Of a DNA stretch of 64,000 nucleotides, positions 1-15,000 are shown one piece after another. The position numbers and the translations under genes are program-made. The notes under the pieces were generated by a model, which worked only from the letters and a program-made list of their open reading frames with translations, was not told the origin of the DNA and did not search any database. Origin of the DNA: Clavelina lepadiformis (Eukaryota; Chordata; Ascidiacea; Aplousobranchia; Clavelinidae); assembly GCF_947623445.1 (NCBI RefSeq), contig NC_135242.1, positions 18,786,001-18,850,000 of the forward strand. The letters are read 5' to 3'. The stretch's first letter is position 1; every line of letters begins with the position of its first letter.

Positions 1-3000
1 TGCCCTGAGCGCAATTCTAAAAAACATCTGACCGTTAGAACTTCAGTTGAAGACATTCAGCTTGCCAGTGATGACCCAAATACAAAAAAGCTTCTGGCGT
101 TCATTAATCAGCTGGAGAAAGGTTCCGATAATGACAAGTCTGTGGCTGACCAGTTGGCTCAACTCTCAATATTGTTAAAGAATAGCAGCGCTGAAGTAGG
201 ACACAATGAGGAAATTGGCCAAGGAGATCATGACGGCGACAGTTTTGTGAAGCAACAAAGAAAGAACCAAACCGAGGAGGTGCTAAATAAAGAAAAAGTT
301 GATCACAGTGCCAATCAAGATAAAATTTCAGACAATATGTCAACTGAACAAAGCTTGAAACACATTGATGCTACACAATCTAAAACTCAAAGTTCTAAAT
401 CAAACGCTGTGTCGGGAAATTATTTTAAAACTTCTTCTAACAAGGAAGCAAAGAGTGCTCAAAACTACAAAATTGCTAATTCTGTGAAATCTAGATCTGG
501 CAGAACCAACCAGGTAAAGATCCTTTGCTTGTTAGTATGCTTTGTACTGAACTTCTACTCTTTCTAATATGCTTAGACTGCATTGTTGCAAGCTAATGAG
601 ATAGATAATATTTTAATAGGTTTCTAAAGCAACTAAAGATAGTATGGCAGTTGAAAGAACTCGAAATGAGAAAAAAGAGAAAGTAAAGCGAGAAATGGAT
701 GTAAGAAAAGCTTCTAAATCTAAGATGACCAAAAATGCTCCCAGTCAAGTTATTAAAGAAGGTGCAAAGGAGCAAGATATAAGATCAACCACCGATAAGA
801 TTGGAATAGAATCGAAACCCCTTCAGGATATGACTGCTGTTCGAAATCATTTGCACGGCATGCTAAACTTTCACAAAATTGATCGTAAGAATTTTGTATC
901 TTAGAAATGTACTATGTTTCTAATGTTGGTACCAGGTTGCTAAGTTAGTATAGTATTTTACCACACGAGTTCTTCTTAACAGCCACATCCTTGGATCTTT
1001 CTGCCGTTGATATCCAAAACTCCACTCATGACAGTAAAGCTGAAGACACTTTCCACAGCAATGACACGGCAATCTTGCTGAGGTACGCTTGAGATATTGG
1101 AATACTATTGATGATAAGTTTCAATTCTTTCTCTGAATAGTTTTTGCATTTATTGTTATGTAGTATTAGGCATTTATAAGAACTCCTTTGCACTGGCGCA
1201 AATGCACCCCCCATCGCAACATTAACTTAATATCAAATTTGTTATAGCCCGGTGCTAGTTAGCCGATTACTGAAGACCTAGTTAATACTGATTTGGATGT
1301 ATTTGTTCAAACCACATTATGTGTTATTAAAATGGTTAATATTCAATAATCGTTAATTTATGTCCATCCTGCTGGTTGCTACACATGCATCAAAACTACA
1401 CCCAAGTCGTCCATACATTTTTTGACAATAAATAGTTGATTTGTGGCGTTGCTTACAATAGATATTCGTCCATACTTGACAGTGGAAGTACCTCATTTCA
1501 TTACAATTTTCCAAGTTGAATGATGACAGTGCTTTTCTTATCGACTGTGTAAAATCCTTCATGATAATGTTTAACAGCCTTATTAATTGCTCATGTGCTT
1601 ACAATGTTAATCTAAATGCAATGTTTAACTCACTTTGAAAGTTTTCTGATAAAGCCAACTGATGTTGAAAGCATAATCGAATATCGACTCACTAGACTTA
1701 GTTCTATCTCAAAAAACACAGTATGCTTTACGTCGAGATGCAACAGTTGCTTCCTTTGATATTTTACATCATATTTGCAAACCTGACTAGTTGTTATAAA
1801 CATGCTAAAAATCTTAATCATAAAAAAGATAGGCAACTGTAGTGCTTTGGCATACAAAATTGGCACCTTAAAAACTAGGTATGGAATGTTCGTGATGCTC
1901 CATCGCCTGGTGCCCATGTTTATCCTGCTTATAGCTAGATATTGATTGCGCAGGGCTCAACCCAAGGATGTTTTGCCCCTCAGTCCATCAAAAGACTCAT
2001 CTCAAAATCTCACAGAAAGTCTTTCCTCTGGTTTATTTGGCCTTCTAAAAGCCGGTCAGAAACAACCTTCATCTGGACGTTCGTCTATAGACTCTAGTCT
2101 TGCTGCAGAAAACGAAATCTTGAGAGATACTCTCGAAAAGGAGACGTAAGTAACATTATTTTTGTGAGCGCTGTATTTGTGTCTTGCAATTATTATATTG
2201 GTTATCTGTATAGAGATCTGGGGTTCAATAAAAAATGTGAAAGGGTCAGAAAATGTCTTGATTAAATTAGGAAGATTATTGTAAGCGAAAACTGTAGTTG
2301 TAGTTGATGGCCTTTACATTTAATTAAATTATTATTATGTGTATTTTTCTGATCTTTTTATAGTAAACGATCGGTGCTGATTGAATGCTTAATTGTGGTA
2401 TTGCAACTATTGTTCATTCACTGTCTAGTTGTCATTTTTTGGTCAGGAAGCAAGATCTATATGCTGGAAAATTATTTGTCAGTTGCTTTTGTCCAACCAT
2501 AAAAATGAACTGTAGTCACTTTCCTGTTTATCGTGCCACTACATGCCAAAATTAACTTACTTTATCTTATTTTACATATTTCAGATATCGACGTAAGCAC
2601 TGTGAAAAGCAAATTCAAAAGCTACAGAAAAAGATTTTGGACATTCAACAGGAACTTGCAGTTGCCAATTCCACAGACAGGAAAAAAGATCTAATGATTG
2701 AGCAACTAGACAAGGTGATTTAGAACAAATGAGTATATATATATGTATATATGAGAGAATATGTATATATATATATCTGATTCATTTATGCAATTATTCT
2801 TTCGCAAATAGTTTAGCCAAATTTTTCTCTTTCATTGTTGAAAAAAATCATGGTACTTTTAAGAATCTGTGTACTATTGATATATACATATCGCATACAC
2901 ACACACATATTTTAGGCCTTTAATGCTTTTGCAGACACTAGCTAAAGTGGTTGATGGCTGGAAAGGACATGAAACAAACCTGGCAAAATCGATCGAACAA

Positions 3001-6000
3001 CTTTCTTTGGAGAAAGAAAGTAATATAGAAGAAATCGTTAAACTCAAAGAGGTATATTGTATGCTGTGCATAGTAAGATCCCGTCATATACTGCCTTGCA
3101 AAACAAATTGTCTCAAAAATGGTCATAGTCTTAAAGCCAGGTAGGTAAATCTGCCACTAACTCACTCGTAGCTGGACGATGTTCTTGTTGATTGTGCCCA
3201 CGAGTGAAGTAACGTTTCATACCAGTAACGAAAAACCTAGCTTCGCTGCTACTTCATTAACCTTTTTCCTTCAGTTTATAATTAGTCAATCACTGTCGGT
3301 AGTTGTTCCTTTAGTTGTGTATTTTGAAAACCAGACATAAGTGAGGCAAAATCATCACCTTTTTTGAATACATAGAGCTTAAATGACGCTGGTGTATACA
3401 TCAAACATGTCATGTTGTATAATTTGTTAAATATATATATGTTAAAGTTTATTGAAAGTGAGAATATTAAAATCGTTCCATGGTAATATGACACAAATGT
3501 TTTAGTCTATGTCTCACAAAAGTTGAGACTGGGGATCCATTGGTGTATATGACCGCAAACAATATGTAACATAAAAAATGCATTGCATGAAATATACTGT
3601 TGGAAACAAAAGAATTAAAGCACTACAAAAAATATTTCTGTAAAGTCGATGTCAAGACAGTTATTTCTTTTGTATCAGATGGTAGTAGGTCTGGAAAATG
3701 AACTTGCCAAAGCACTTGAGGAACTTGTTGAAGAGAAAGAGAGAGTATTGCATTTTGAGGAGAAGGAAAAAGCAATGCAAATGAATTATCAAGTATGAAA
3801 TATTTAAGTTAATGGCATAAAGAAGTTTTACAATTTTGCACACACTGTTTGAGCGGTTAATATTGAAACGGACCAAGCATTGTATGGCACTGCAAGCCAA
3901 GTCAAGATTGTTTGCTGAATAATCAATAATCACGTTGTGATAAACATACGGTATCCATTACATGTCAAATTTATTCCACAATTACTTTTTGTGTTTTTTC
4001 TCGATTCAGTTAATATTAACTGAGACCTTAAAACAATATACAATTCTTTTTAATGTTTCAGTCATTTCAATGTATATCTCTGCTTAAGTGTATCCTTAGG
4101 TTTCTCGTTTACTTTTTAGGCTCGCACACAAGAAATTTCTCAAGTGATTGACCAGAAAAATGAAAGCTTACAGCGCTTGCAGACAAAGATTGACAAACTA
4201 TCAGAAGACAGAACTTTGTTGAAGCAATCAATGGATGACATTCAGCTGGAAATGCAGGTGTCTGAGCAAGATTCTAACAATTCTCTGTTGAAGATTGTTA
4301 TTTTGTCAATATGACTGATCTTTCGATTTCTTATTTCAAGGAAAACATATGTATATCATAGAATGTGATTTTTGTAAGTTAAGACCAGTTTAACAAAGCA
4401 ATGGGATGCATCTACTGATTTTTGCGAATCATTGTTGTAGTATTTACCACTTTTCAAGCTGGAGTAACCTGAGGTTAGTTATATTCTAGCTTTTCTGAGT
4501 AATTCTAGTTAATTGTTGTGCACCTCAGGATCAGAAGAAAGCATTCATAACCAAGGAAGAAGAATGGGAGGAGGCAATTATTGAACTCGAAAAGAAGCAC
4601 AAAGATGAGTTGGAGAAAGAAAAGGTAATTTCTATCTGTTTCATCAGACTTAGACATTATGTGTTAAAACCCATTTATCGATTTCTTAAGATCACATAAA
4701 GAGATGTTTACGGTTTTAATTTAATTGATTTCATCTAGCAGTGTCAGATCATTCTATCCAGCTCTTGTCGTGTTTGCATTCGACTTCTCAATTCATAAGT
4801 TTATTGCTTTATAGTTTAGGTTGTAGTTAAAATATATAGGTTACTACAAAGAAGTGCTCTAACAAAGTTAAATGTGACATGAAATGCTTTACTTATTTGA
4901 GATTGAAGTACGACAAACACAAGTACACAAAAGATACAACAAACACAGTACAGGTGACGAATGTCACTCACAGAAGCAAAAATAAAATACAATAAACACA
5001 GAATGTAAATACTGATACTTTTACACTCAAAACGATGTTGAAATGAATATCCAGACATGCAGATTTTATTGTCTTTCATGTTTTGTGCTTTGATATTTGT
5101 CATTATCAATTAATATATAAAATTTTTGCAATTGAAGAAGTAGCTCAATCCATTTCATCCACGGCGGTCCTGGAAGATTATTGGTGGTACCATCTCCACA
5201 GTCATCTATAAGTTTTGATCTTATAATGTCTGACTATGTAACTAATTGCCGGTGTCAGTTGTTTCAAAAACATTCACTGGTGTTGAACTGCTTGTGCCAT
5301 TCATGTCAGTGCTCTCCATTGGGATTGTTGTGAAAGCTCCATTTGTATTTCCTAAAGCCGAGGAATCATGAGTGTGTTTCAAGTTAGACCTGAGTGTGAA
5401 GATAAAATTTTATTGCAACTACTTTTAAACTGAATTAAATGCAATGTTTCTCAGTTAGCTACTATTTACGCCAAACATTTTGGTTTGAAATATAAAAACA
5501 TCTTGTTAAAACAGTTTACATCAGTTCTAGTCGGAGATTGACCTTAAAGATGAGTTGTCACTTGTCAGTAAGTATACTGGAAAAAAGTTTTCAATAGTAT
5601 TTTGTGCTTAAGCAAGTATTGCCAAAAAAATATCGCCAACTATGACTTAAGTGGTGGCAACTATGCTGCTTCAGTCCTCAATGTGAAATCTATTCTGCTG
5701 ATGTCTGGTTCAAGCGTAAATGCATATAATGAACAGCAACTTCAACTAATCGTCTACTTGCTAAGTCATATGCATAGCCTAATTCTGTCATAATTAGGGA
5801 AAATTTGTGAAACATTTTTTGCAGTTTCTGCTTAGTCACTATAGATTGTTGATATTCTTTTTCTTGGTATACTTACTGGCAGCTATTCTTATATTTAAGG
5901 TCAGTTTTTTTCGGCACTTGCCCCTCGCTTTAATGACAATTCAAATCACTTACTTGGATATGGTTGTGTAAATGACCGCTACTAAGCTTATAACCAATAC

Positions 6001-9000
6001 AACCCCAACTGGAATTGCTATTGCCAGAATCAAATACATTGTTCTCATGTTTGATATTGCTTCAGGTGGAAGAGTATATGGCGTTGTGGGAGTGCTTGTC
6101 ACAACTACTCCTGTAGTGGTACTCGACAAGATCATCGTTTCACTTGTGATTTCTCCAGAGTTGGTGTTGTTGGCACTTGATGTTACTTCTGTGGCTGCAG
6201 AAAGCGTTGCTTCTGTATCAGTGGTTGCCATGGCAGTGGTGGTGCCACCACAGTCCGTGAAATTACTTGCGGCAAGTGCGTAAATCTTTGTGTCATTGAA
6301 TTGCTGTGGCTCAGAGCAAACCACACAAAGCTGTTCACTATTTTCTGCACAGTTTATCAGAAACCCTGTTTGCATGATAAACAAGCTATACTCCTGAAGT
6401 AGTTGACAAGTACATGTCCAGTTGTTGTTATGTGTTGTTATGGTTTCCAGTTTGCTTAAGGCAACCAATGCACTGAAGTCAAACGTTGTTATTCTGTTAT
6501 TTTCCAAGTGTAAAAGTTCCAAGTTTACTAGGCCCTGCCGAAACATATGATGTTAATGTTCAATCTGACAAGCAATATATTACATGTATACATATTGTTA
6601 AAAGACTTTACCTTGAAGGCATCTTTGTTTACAGTTGTTATCATGTTACTGCTTAAGTCAAGCGTAACTAGTGAAGAAGTATTGCACATTATACATTCCT
6701 CTAATTCAGTTATTCGATTGTTGTTTAGCAGAAGATGTAAGAGACTTATCAAATGCTGAAATGTCCCACTTTGCAACGGCCCATCTATTCGATTACTCTG
6801 CAAGTATTTGTGTCATTTGGATTTTATTGCGTAATTTTAGATAAGATTGCAATATGAAACAACAGGTTTCTTACACTCATATCTAGCTCTTGTAGTCCAG
6901 TTAGTCCTGCAAATGTTTCAGAGTTGATGGAGGATAGTCGATTGTTATCAAGATAAACATTCTGTGACACACAAGTAAATTTGAAGAATATCTACTAAAT
7001 TGTATGCTAAATTTCATTGCATTAATCACGAGATATTTAAGAAATAAGCCTGGTCGTTTCAGAAGAAAAACAAACCACAAGTGCATAGCGCACTTGTGTT
7101 ATTAATGAAGAGTGTCATTTGAAACTCAGTCATATTACGGTATGGTTCAGTTATAATTTTTTTTGTTAAAATAATTTTGTTTTTATTGATACCTGCAGCT
7201 GTGCTTGATCACGAAATGAATCGTCGTCAATGTTACTGATTCTATTGCTTGACAATATAAGGTCGGTCAAGTTGAAAAAACCTTGAAAATCTGTTACGTT
7301 TATAAACTCAAAACAGTTGTATCCCATATAAAGTGTTGTCACATTTACTGGAAATGTTGACTTTGCAACTGTGGTTAAATTTCCTGGTTGTAGATGACAA
7401 ATTGTTGGGATGGGTTCACATGGGTTGTAGTTGATGGTGGCTTGGCTTCCTTCTGATCTGACAGTTCGTCTTCTGTTTAAATGTGTCAATGCATGATCCA
7501 GTTTGAATGCAGAGCAAACGCAGAGAAATACTACTAAAGTTTTATACAAGGTATTCATGATATATATTGTTTAATTTACGATCTTTTTGGCGACGCCTTC
7601 TGTGAAATGCTGAACTTTATCTAAAATAAACGGCAGCTTATTGGCTTGAAAATTTTAACTTGTCATCCCACTAGCTCACTGATGCTTATATCCTAAATTA
7701 AGTTTCGTTCAACTTTTTGACTTTTGTGCTTTATGCATTACTGTTGAGGCTTGTTTTTGCAAACCTGTAAAACATAGCTTTCTACTGTTCTCTGTTTCTC
7801 GTATGAAAGTGTGCTCTTGCCAACAATTGCTTACTGTATACGGTTTCTGTCTCAAAGTGGTTCTTTATCTTGCCCAATTACGTCATTATGTGGTGTTATT
7901 TTCTACTCCATTTACGTTAATAACGACCAACTCGGTCTATAACCGCTTTTTGTCGTCAGATTTTTTCTTAGTCACACCATTCAGTAGAATGCAGTCAAGC
8001 TGGTTAAGGTATTATTCCCATCATATGTGTCAGAGGGGAAGTGTGTCATTGCGCTTTGTTTGTTTAAAAGACTTCATACTTTACGCAGATTTGTTTTCTC
8101 TGGATATGATTTGGCGCAGGAGCTATGATCTATTTCCTGCGATGGAATTGATTTTCATGCCATATGTATATTAAGAGCATTTGAGTTTTGTGTATACAGT
8201 TCAACATACTTGTTTCTTGGATGAATTATAACGTTTATTCTATAACATTGCTTCAACTTTAGCTTTATTACATTATTTAAAAGGCTCATTGATCGTGAGA
8301 TAAATGTGTTATCTACACATTAATCGACGAAAGTTGTTTGTGCTATAAACAGAAATTCGTATCACAAGAAGGAACAGGATTCCATTAAGCTACACAGGCA
8401 ATAGTAGCAATTACAACCACAAGAAAAAATACTGCCGAGTAATTGTTTCATGAGTTGCAATGGCCATAAATTACACATCTAAGTATAAGCATTTTGAAAA
8501 AATAATCTCAGAATCCAAGGGTTTGGCATCAACAGACAAATATCTCTTCGTTTTATTTTGGCACATAAAAGTTGAAAAACACATTTCACAAATTAAATGG
8601 CATAAATAAAATCTTAAAAGGTACTGCGGTTGAAAGTTATTTTCACTTCTGTTCAGAGTAACAAACTTTTACAGAAATTTACTTAATATGATACCTAATT
8701 AAAAGTAGACATCTGAATGTCATTTGTTTCTACAAAACCATTTTGCATTCCTTTCACATTGGATGAGGAGGTTCCTGAGGAGTAGGTTGATTTATCAAAT
8801 TTTGGTGGCGGCGACTTGATTTCTGGTTCTTTTCTGAACATAAAAGTGGTTTATTTTTCCAAAATCTATTTCTTCCCGCAATATGTTTTTATTATGTTAT
8901 CTGTAAAGCATTGGTCAGTACCAATTTTATCATAGTTTTTTAAATAAATCACTTACTTACTCTGAAAATTTAATGTAGATGAGAACTGCTATGATTATGA

Positions 9001-12000
9001 TGAGAACAACTGCCATGGGAAGGAAGATTGCCAGCATAAGATTTTGTGTGATCTTGTCATTGAAGTTAACATTCTGGTTATCTGATGAGATGGAGGTGTA
9101 TGATGACATAAATGCTGCCTTTGTTTCTTCAGTTTGGTCTACTATTGTGTCATTGCTGTTTTGAAGTTGATGTAAGGTAGTCATTCCAGATGCCATGCTT
9201 GTATTAAATATTGGTTTCTCTTTGTTATCAGCTGTTACATTTGATGTTGTTGTTCTCTTTTGCACTAATGTCATCGTGGTGTGCAACAGAGTTGTTTGGG
9301 TTTGAAGAAGTGTCGTCGGAGATGTTGTTTTATCTGTTGTTGTGGACAAAAGTGCCATAGTGAATGGGGTTGTTGAAAGGACAGTTGTGGTCGGGCAGTC
9401 AGTAAAGTTACTTTCCCCGAGATTATGAAGGGCTTCTTCTCTAAGCAATTCAGGTTCTTGGCAAATCACACATAGGTTGTCCGTGCTGCTTCCGCAGGAT
9501 GGAGTTGAGTCATGCACAGTCAGGAAGTCGTTAAAACTCTGTAGAAGTTGGCAAGTACATTGCCATTCATTCTTATTTGTCTGAATAGAGATTCGAAATG
9601 GATTGTCATTGAATGCTGTAAAGTCAAAAGTTGCCACTTTGTTGTTGACCAGGTCTAAGGTCTGAAGGTATAGTAAGCCCTGTAAAATGTCAAACAAAGT
9701 TTAGCATTTAATGTAATTGCATTATTAAAATATACATGTTGGTGCGCTTGAAATTTCTTTTCTGAAAGCAGCTTGACATTGGCAATAGGATGATAGTAAT
9801 TATTGTTCTATCTTATTAATGAGAATAAGGACTAGCTGATGGTGTCTGCGTTGATACCTTAAATGCATCTCTGTGAATTGTTATAATTTGATTATTTCGA
9901 AGATATAACCATCTTAAGGCAGATACGTTACAAAATACACATTCTTCCAGTTCACTTATCAAGTTATCTGATAAGTCCAAGGTTTCCAAGCTATCCAAAA
10001 ACTGAAATGTTCCACTCTTTAAAACACCTTTTATGATATTTTTCTAGAAATGTGTAAAAGTATTGTTATTGTATGAACATGTGATTTCTTGTACATTAAA
10101 AATCAACACATATTGATAACATGTATAATCACAATACACTATTTATTCTATATTTGTTGTTTATAGTTAATTTTCTTACCTGCAAGTTTAATGTAATAAG
10201 TCCAGTTAAACCATAGAAGGTGTCTTTTTTGATGTGAGTTAATTGATTGTCATCTAATGCTGCAAACTGCGAGTAACAGATGCTATAAGTGTGACAACCG
10301 ACAACAGAAGTAACTTGGCAGTTACTAAGTCAGTTAGTCTTCATTAGTAAGAAAAAAGCAAGAAACATTGAAATATTGTTGACATATGTTATAAAGTATT
10401 ACCATAGAAACCATGTAAGCCAAGTTAAATTAATATTACATGAAGGTAAATCAAAAATAATTGAGTATCAATTAAAAATTGTAAATTATTGCTTTGAAGT
10501 GTTGAAATATATTACTTACCTCTAATTTGGCTTGATCTCTGAATGAAAAATCATCTACTTGATTAATCACATTTTTGGTGAGAATTAATCGTTCCAAGTC
10601 ATACCACCCAACAAAATCAGAAGCACTAATGCGTTGAAATTGATTGTTGGCAAGGTATAAAGCAGTGACATCGGATGGAATTTCACTATGTTGAAAAGTA
10701 GAAGCCTGTTTATTATGTGAGAAGCACAAAGATTTTTCACATGTTATGTGACTCGCTGTAACACCATCTTCATCCCCTGAGCCATCTTGTAAAGACCTAA
10801 TATTTATTACTCTGACGCCTGGTGATGTGTTATTCTCTCGATCTGTTTCGTCTGTGCACTCAGGAAGGGAAAAAACAATGTTTGTGATAATTCTTGCCTG
10901 GAATCTGTTTGGAGTGTTGCACACAAGACACATGTTGTCACTCAGGCAATTTTCGTCAAGTGAATGGTATAAAACGGCCATAAATTCCTCTTGCATACGG
11001 CAACTACATGCCCAAGGATTCCCTGACAACTGGACTGTCGTCATATGCTTGTTTAAAAACCACCGTGCTGAAAAGGTTTTAATTAGGTTGTTATTAAGTC
11101 TTAAGTATTGCAAGCTGTCAAGTTCATCAAAAGCCCCAAATACTATTCTCTTTATGTGATTGTTTGAAAGGTCAAGTGCAGTAAGATTGTGCAAACCCTT
11201 AAGCATGCATCCCGTGATTACATGTAACATATTTTGGGACAATCTTATTTGCTGGAGTTCTGGCATTTGTCGAAACGTTAAGCAGTCAACTATGCCAATG
11301 AAGTTTTGATCCAGGTCCAAAAGCTGTAACTGTCTCACGCCACTGAACATTTCCTTTGTTAGAAGTTGAAGACGGTTCCCTTTCAAGTTGAGTAACCGAA
11401 GATTTGTCAGAGGTGATAAGGCAGCATTGTCTATGATTATCAATTCATTGTTTCTAACGCTGAGAGACAGAATCGATTCGCCTTTATCGGTTATCGATCC
11501 ATGTTCAATTCTTCTGATGTTGTTTTCATCTAAGATCAACTGCACCACATCAGATGGAAGCGGGTTTGGCACTCTTTGTATCACTTGATTAAAACTTGAC
11601 GTACATTGCATGATCATTGGCAACTAAAGAAACATTAATTTGATGAAAGTTATCATTGTATGAGTCACATACACAGAACTAGACTGAGTTAAATTGCATT
11701 AACTATAATAATTGATTGGTAACCTGTGAACATGTACACTGTGGTGGACAAAATGATACATTCCGACCTGTTGCCTGCAGTGCCATCATCATAACCATGA
11801 GAAAACATACTTTGTTCATATTTATGTTGATCATTTAAAACTGACTGTTAATGCTTTTTTCTTAAAGGTGTTTCGCAATTTGTCACAATATCTTCAGATT
11901 TAGCTAAGCACGTTTACTAGGTTTAGGTATATTCTGACTACATATGTCTGCACTACTAAGTGTAAACTTTAAAATGAGGTCATTTGTCACTTGTTAGAAT

Positions 12001-15000
12001 TAATGCTGTTTTTTTTCAATAACCTTATGAATGAGTTGACGTAATTGAAAGGCATGTATTGCAGGAAGCGTGAATGCTTTACATCAGTCTGAAAATGTCT
12101 TGCTGTACAGGATCTCACGTTCGTGTGCTTCAATAGTTTACAAATTGTGGACTGCAGGACCAGTCCTGTTTACAAATTGTTTTGCCAAATGACTATCTGC
12201 ATCATACAAACGTATGCTCACATTAAGTTATCACAATATTTTCCCCATAATTGTCATTTCAATATGTATTTCAAAGTGAAATCATATTAAGATGGAAATG
12301 CGTTAAACAGTGAATATTTGGCGCGATATTCAATGTTAAAGCCAGGAATTTACAAACAGAATTTAATTATTCCCTGAAAATAAACAAAAAGCAATATTTG
12401 GCTTCGAAAATTGTCAATAGTATTGGTACGAATTGTTTGTTAATTTAAATGATGCCGTACTTGAATGTAATTACGTAATTATTTTGCGAAACGTAAATGG
12501 TAAATAGCAGATTAACTAACAACTACAACATATATAAAGTAGAAATATTTAATTTTCAACTCCACATTGTAAAAGAGATACATGGCATACAACAGAAGAT
12601 GGGTTCTAGTAAACCTAAAGGAGGTTGATGTTTATAAAATACAAGCATATTAGATAGGATTAAAACATACTACGTATCATTTATTACAGTGCGCATTTAT
12701 GTAGTTCAATGATAAAGGCAGTAGACCTGCAGCAAATTTAGAAGTTCACCATAACACATAATCAACTAAGCAATTTATGCAACTATGTTCTTGATTTGGT
12801 TGTTGGTAGTATTGCACCATTGTCATCAGTGGTAAATGATTTGTTCAAGAAGTTATTTCCATCAATAATCACACCTTGATCTTGGAGTTCTGTTGAGTTA
12901 TCATTTTCTTTACGACGACGAATGACAAGCACTACTACCAGTAAACCTGCTATTAACAGGCAGATTGCCAGTACTATAATCAGTGCTATCACCCAGGTTG
13001 GGATGCTTGATTGTTGTAACTCTATATCGATGGTTGTTTGTTTGCTTAAAGAGTTACTGGTTGCTCCAATAGTTACACTGCTTGTGGTTGTATTTTGAGC
13101 CAGAGTCTGTTGTTCCCTGGCACTTACGATTGTGACACGAGTCTTCGTTGATGTAGTTACAGACATTGTATTTTCTGTAGTGCTTGGGGATAATGCTATT
13201 TGTACAAGCATTTCAACCTTTGGCTGGCATATTGCAAGTTGTCGGTTAATATGGTCATTCACTGTTAGAAGTGCTTCTGGTACTTTTTCTGATGGTGAGC
13301 AGTTTGAAAATTCTGAATAACTTATATTTCCCAGGTATTGATTACGTAAAACTGAGGAATCTCGGCAACGAATGCAAAAACTGCTAAAAATTGGAAAGCT
13401 TTCTTCACAGCGTACCTGAAATAAAAAGAAATATTCATTATACTACTATTTGTCGCAGTAAAAAATTTACAGATGCACTGGCATTACCGTTTGGTTGAAA
13501 TCATTGAGTATCATCATGTAATTTCTTTTCAATTCACAAGTGCAGTTCCACAGATTGTTTGCAACCAAGAGCTGTGTGAAGTGTGGTTTACCTTCAAACC
13601 ATCTATAAAGTAAAAGGTTTAATCAGAAGCAACATTGCCTATGACAAAAGTGACCTTTTTTTCTAAAAATTGGATTGATACCTACATTGTTCTTTCAATG
13701 TTTATACTGTTGGTATAATAAATGCAAAAACAGTTGGTATAATAAATGTTGTAATGTTTGTATGTATTCCAAACATATTTATTTAACATACAACATAGTT
13801 CCTCAATAATCCAAGTAGTTGGTAGTTGAGGGAAATATGTACTGTATATGCCAAATAAGAAATATGTGTATACCGCATGTTTAAATTAGTCAGCTGGTTG
13901 GAAAATAAGGAAACTCGTTGAAGGTTTGGTATGCCATCAAATGCCCCAGCTGTTACTGTCTTGATTTGGTTGTCAGGAAGTAAAATGATTCGAAGTTTAT
14001 TCAGTCCCTGAAATGTGCAGTCTTCAATTCTGTTGATTTGATTGCCATCCAAGTGTATCTCTTCTACACCTGTATGCAAGAGAATTGTTTTTACATTGTG
14101 CTATCAAAAAGCAAACTAACTCGATTGCTAGTTATGGAGCCCATTGGTTCATTTGTGTAATAAATTTATCATTTAAATGTCATCAAGATAGGGCTACCCA
14201 ATTTAATTATACTGTCTACAACATACTTGTAAGTTGGGAAAATACACCAGCAGTTAGTTTACTTAATTTGTTATTTATCATGCTCAGTGTGGTGACGTTG
14301 ACAAGTCCCATAAAGTCCAGAACATCTAGAAATAACAAGTTGACTTAAACTCTTTTTACGCATGAGTATTCTTTCAATAAACATACTTTTAAAGTTACTA
14401 ATTGATAAATATGTTGTGATCCTTCAAACAAAATTACTCTATGTTCATATTCATTATAACTTACCACCACCTATTGTATGACTTTTTTTCCTATTCAATG
14501 CTTATTTCTGGAACTTCACTAATCCTATATATTTCAACTTGACAATAACACTACATAAGCAATCTAGGGTTATATATCCAACAAGAGAGTTTTACCTAGT
14601 CTTGTAATTTGGTTTTCTTGGAGTTCAAGATGTGTACCACATGTGTGTAAGTCTTTTGGTACTTCTGTTAAGTTTTTATTTTCACAATCCAGAAACCCAT
14701 CTCGGTAGCATACACAACCTTGAGCAGGTCGGCCATCACAGATTTCAGGACACTGGTATCGGTCAGATGGTTGACCGATGATCCCATAACAATAGGAAAG
14801 TGAATATATCAGAAAGCAATGCCAGGGTCTCATAGTCAGACTGTTGGCTCAATCTGCTTAATCTATCTTCAAGGGTCAATCATTTGATTTCAGATCTAAT
14901 CACTTCACTATATCACTAGCGCTGCTGCTGTGCAAATCGTCTCTTATTCATATTGTTTGACATGCACATATCATTATTAACGTAGTTTATTTTCATACTT

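Noticed and set aside
7803..8174. 123-codon + strand open frame between LRR receptors A and B
   Set aside because: Composition is Phe/Leu/Ser-rich with no domain, no splice support and no match to the neighbouring genes; likely chance in AT-rich intron DNA.
5242..14833. LRR genes as Toll-like receptors
   Set aside because: The tails are 45-55 residues and contain no TIR box; ectodomain plus stalk only.
5242..14833. LRR cluster as a rearranging VLR locus
   Set aside because: Each gene is complete with its own signal peptide and LRRCT. No array of partial LRR cassettes flanks them.
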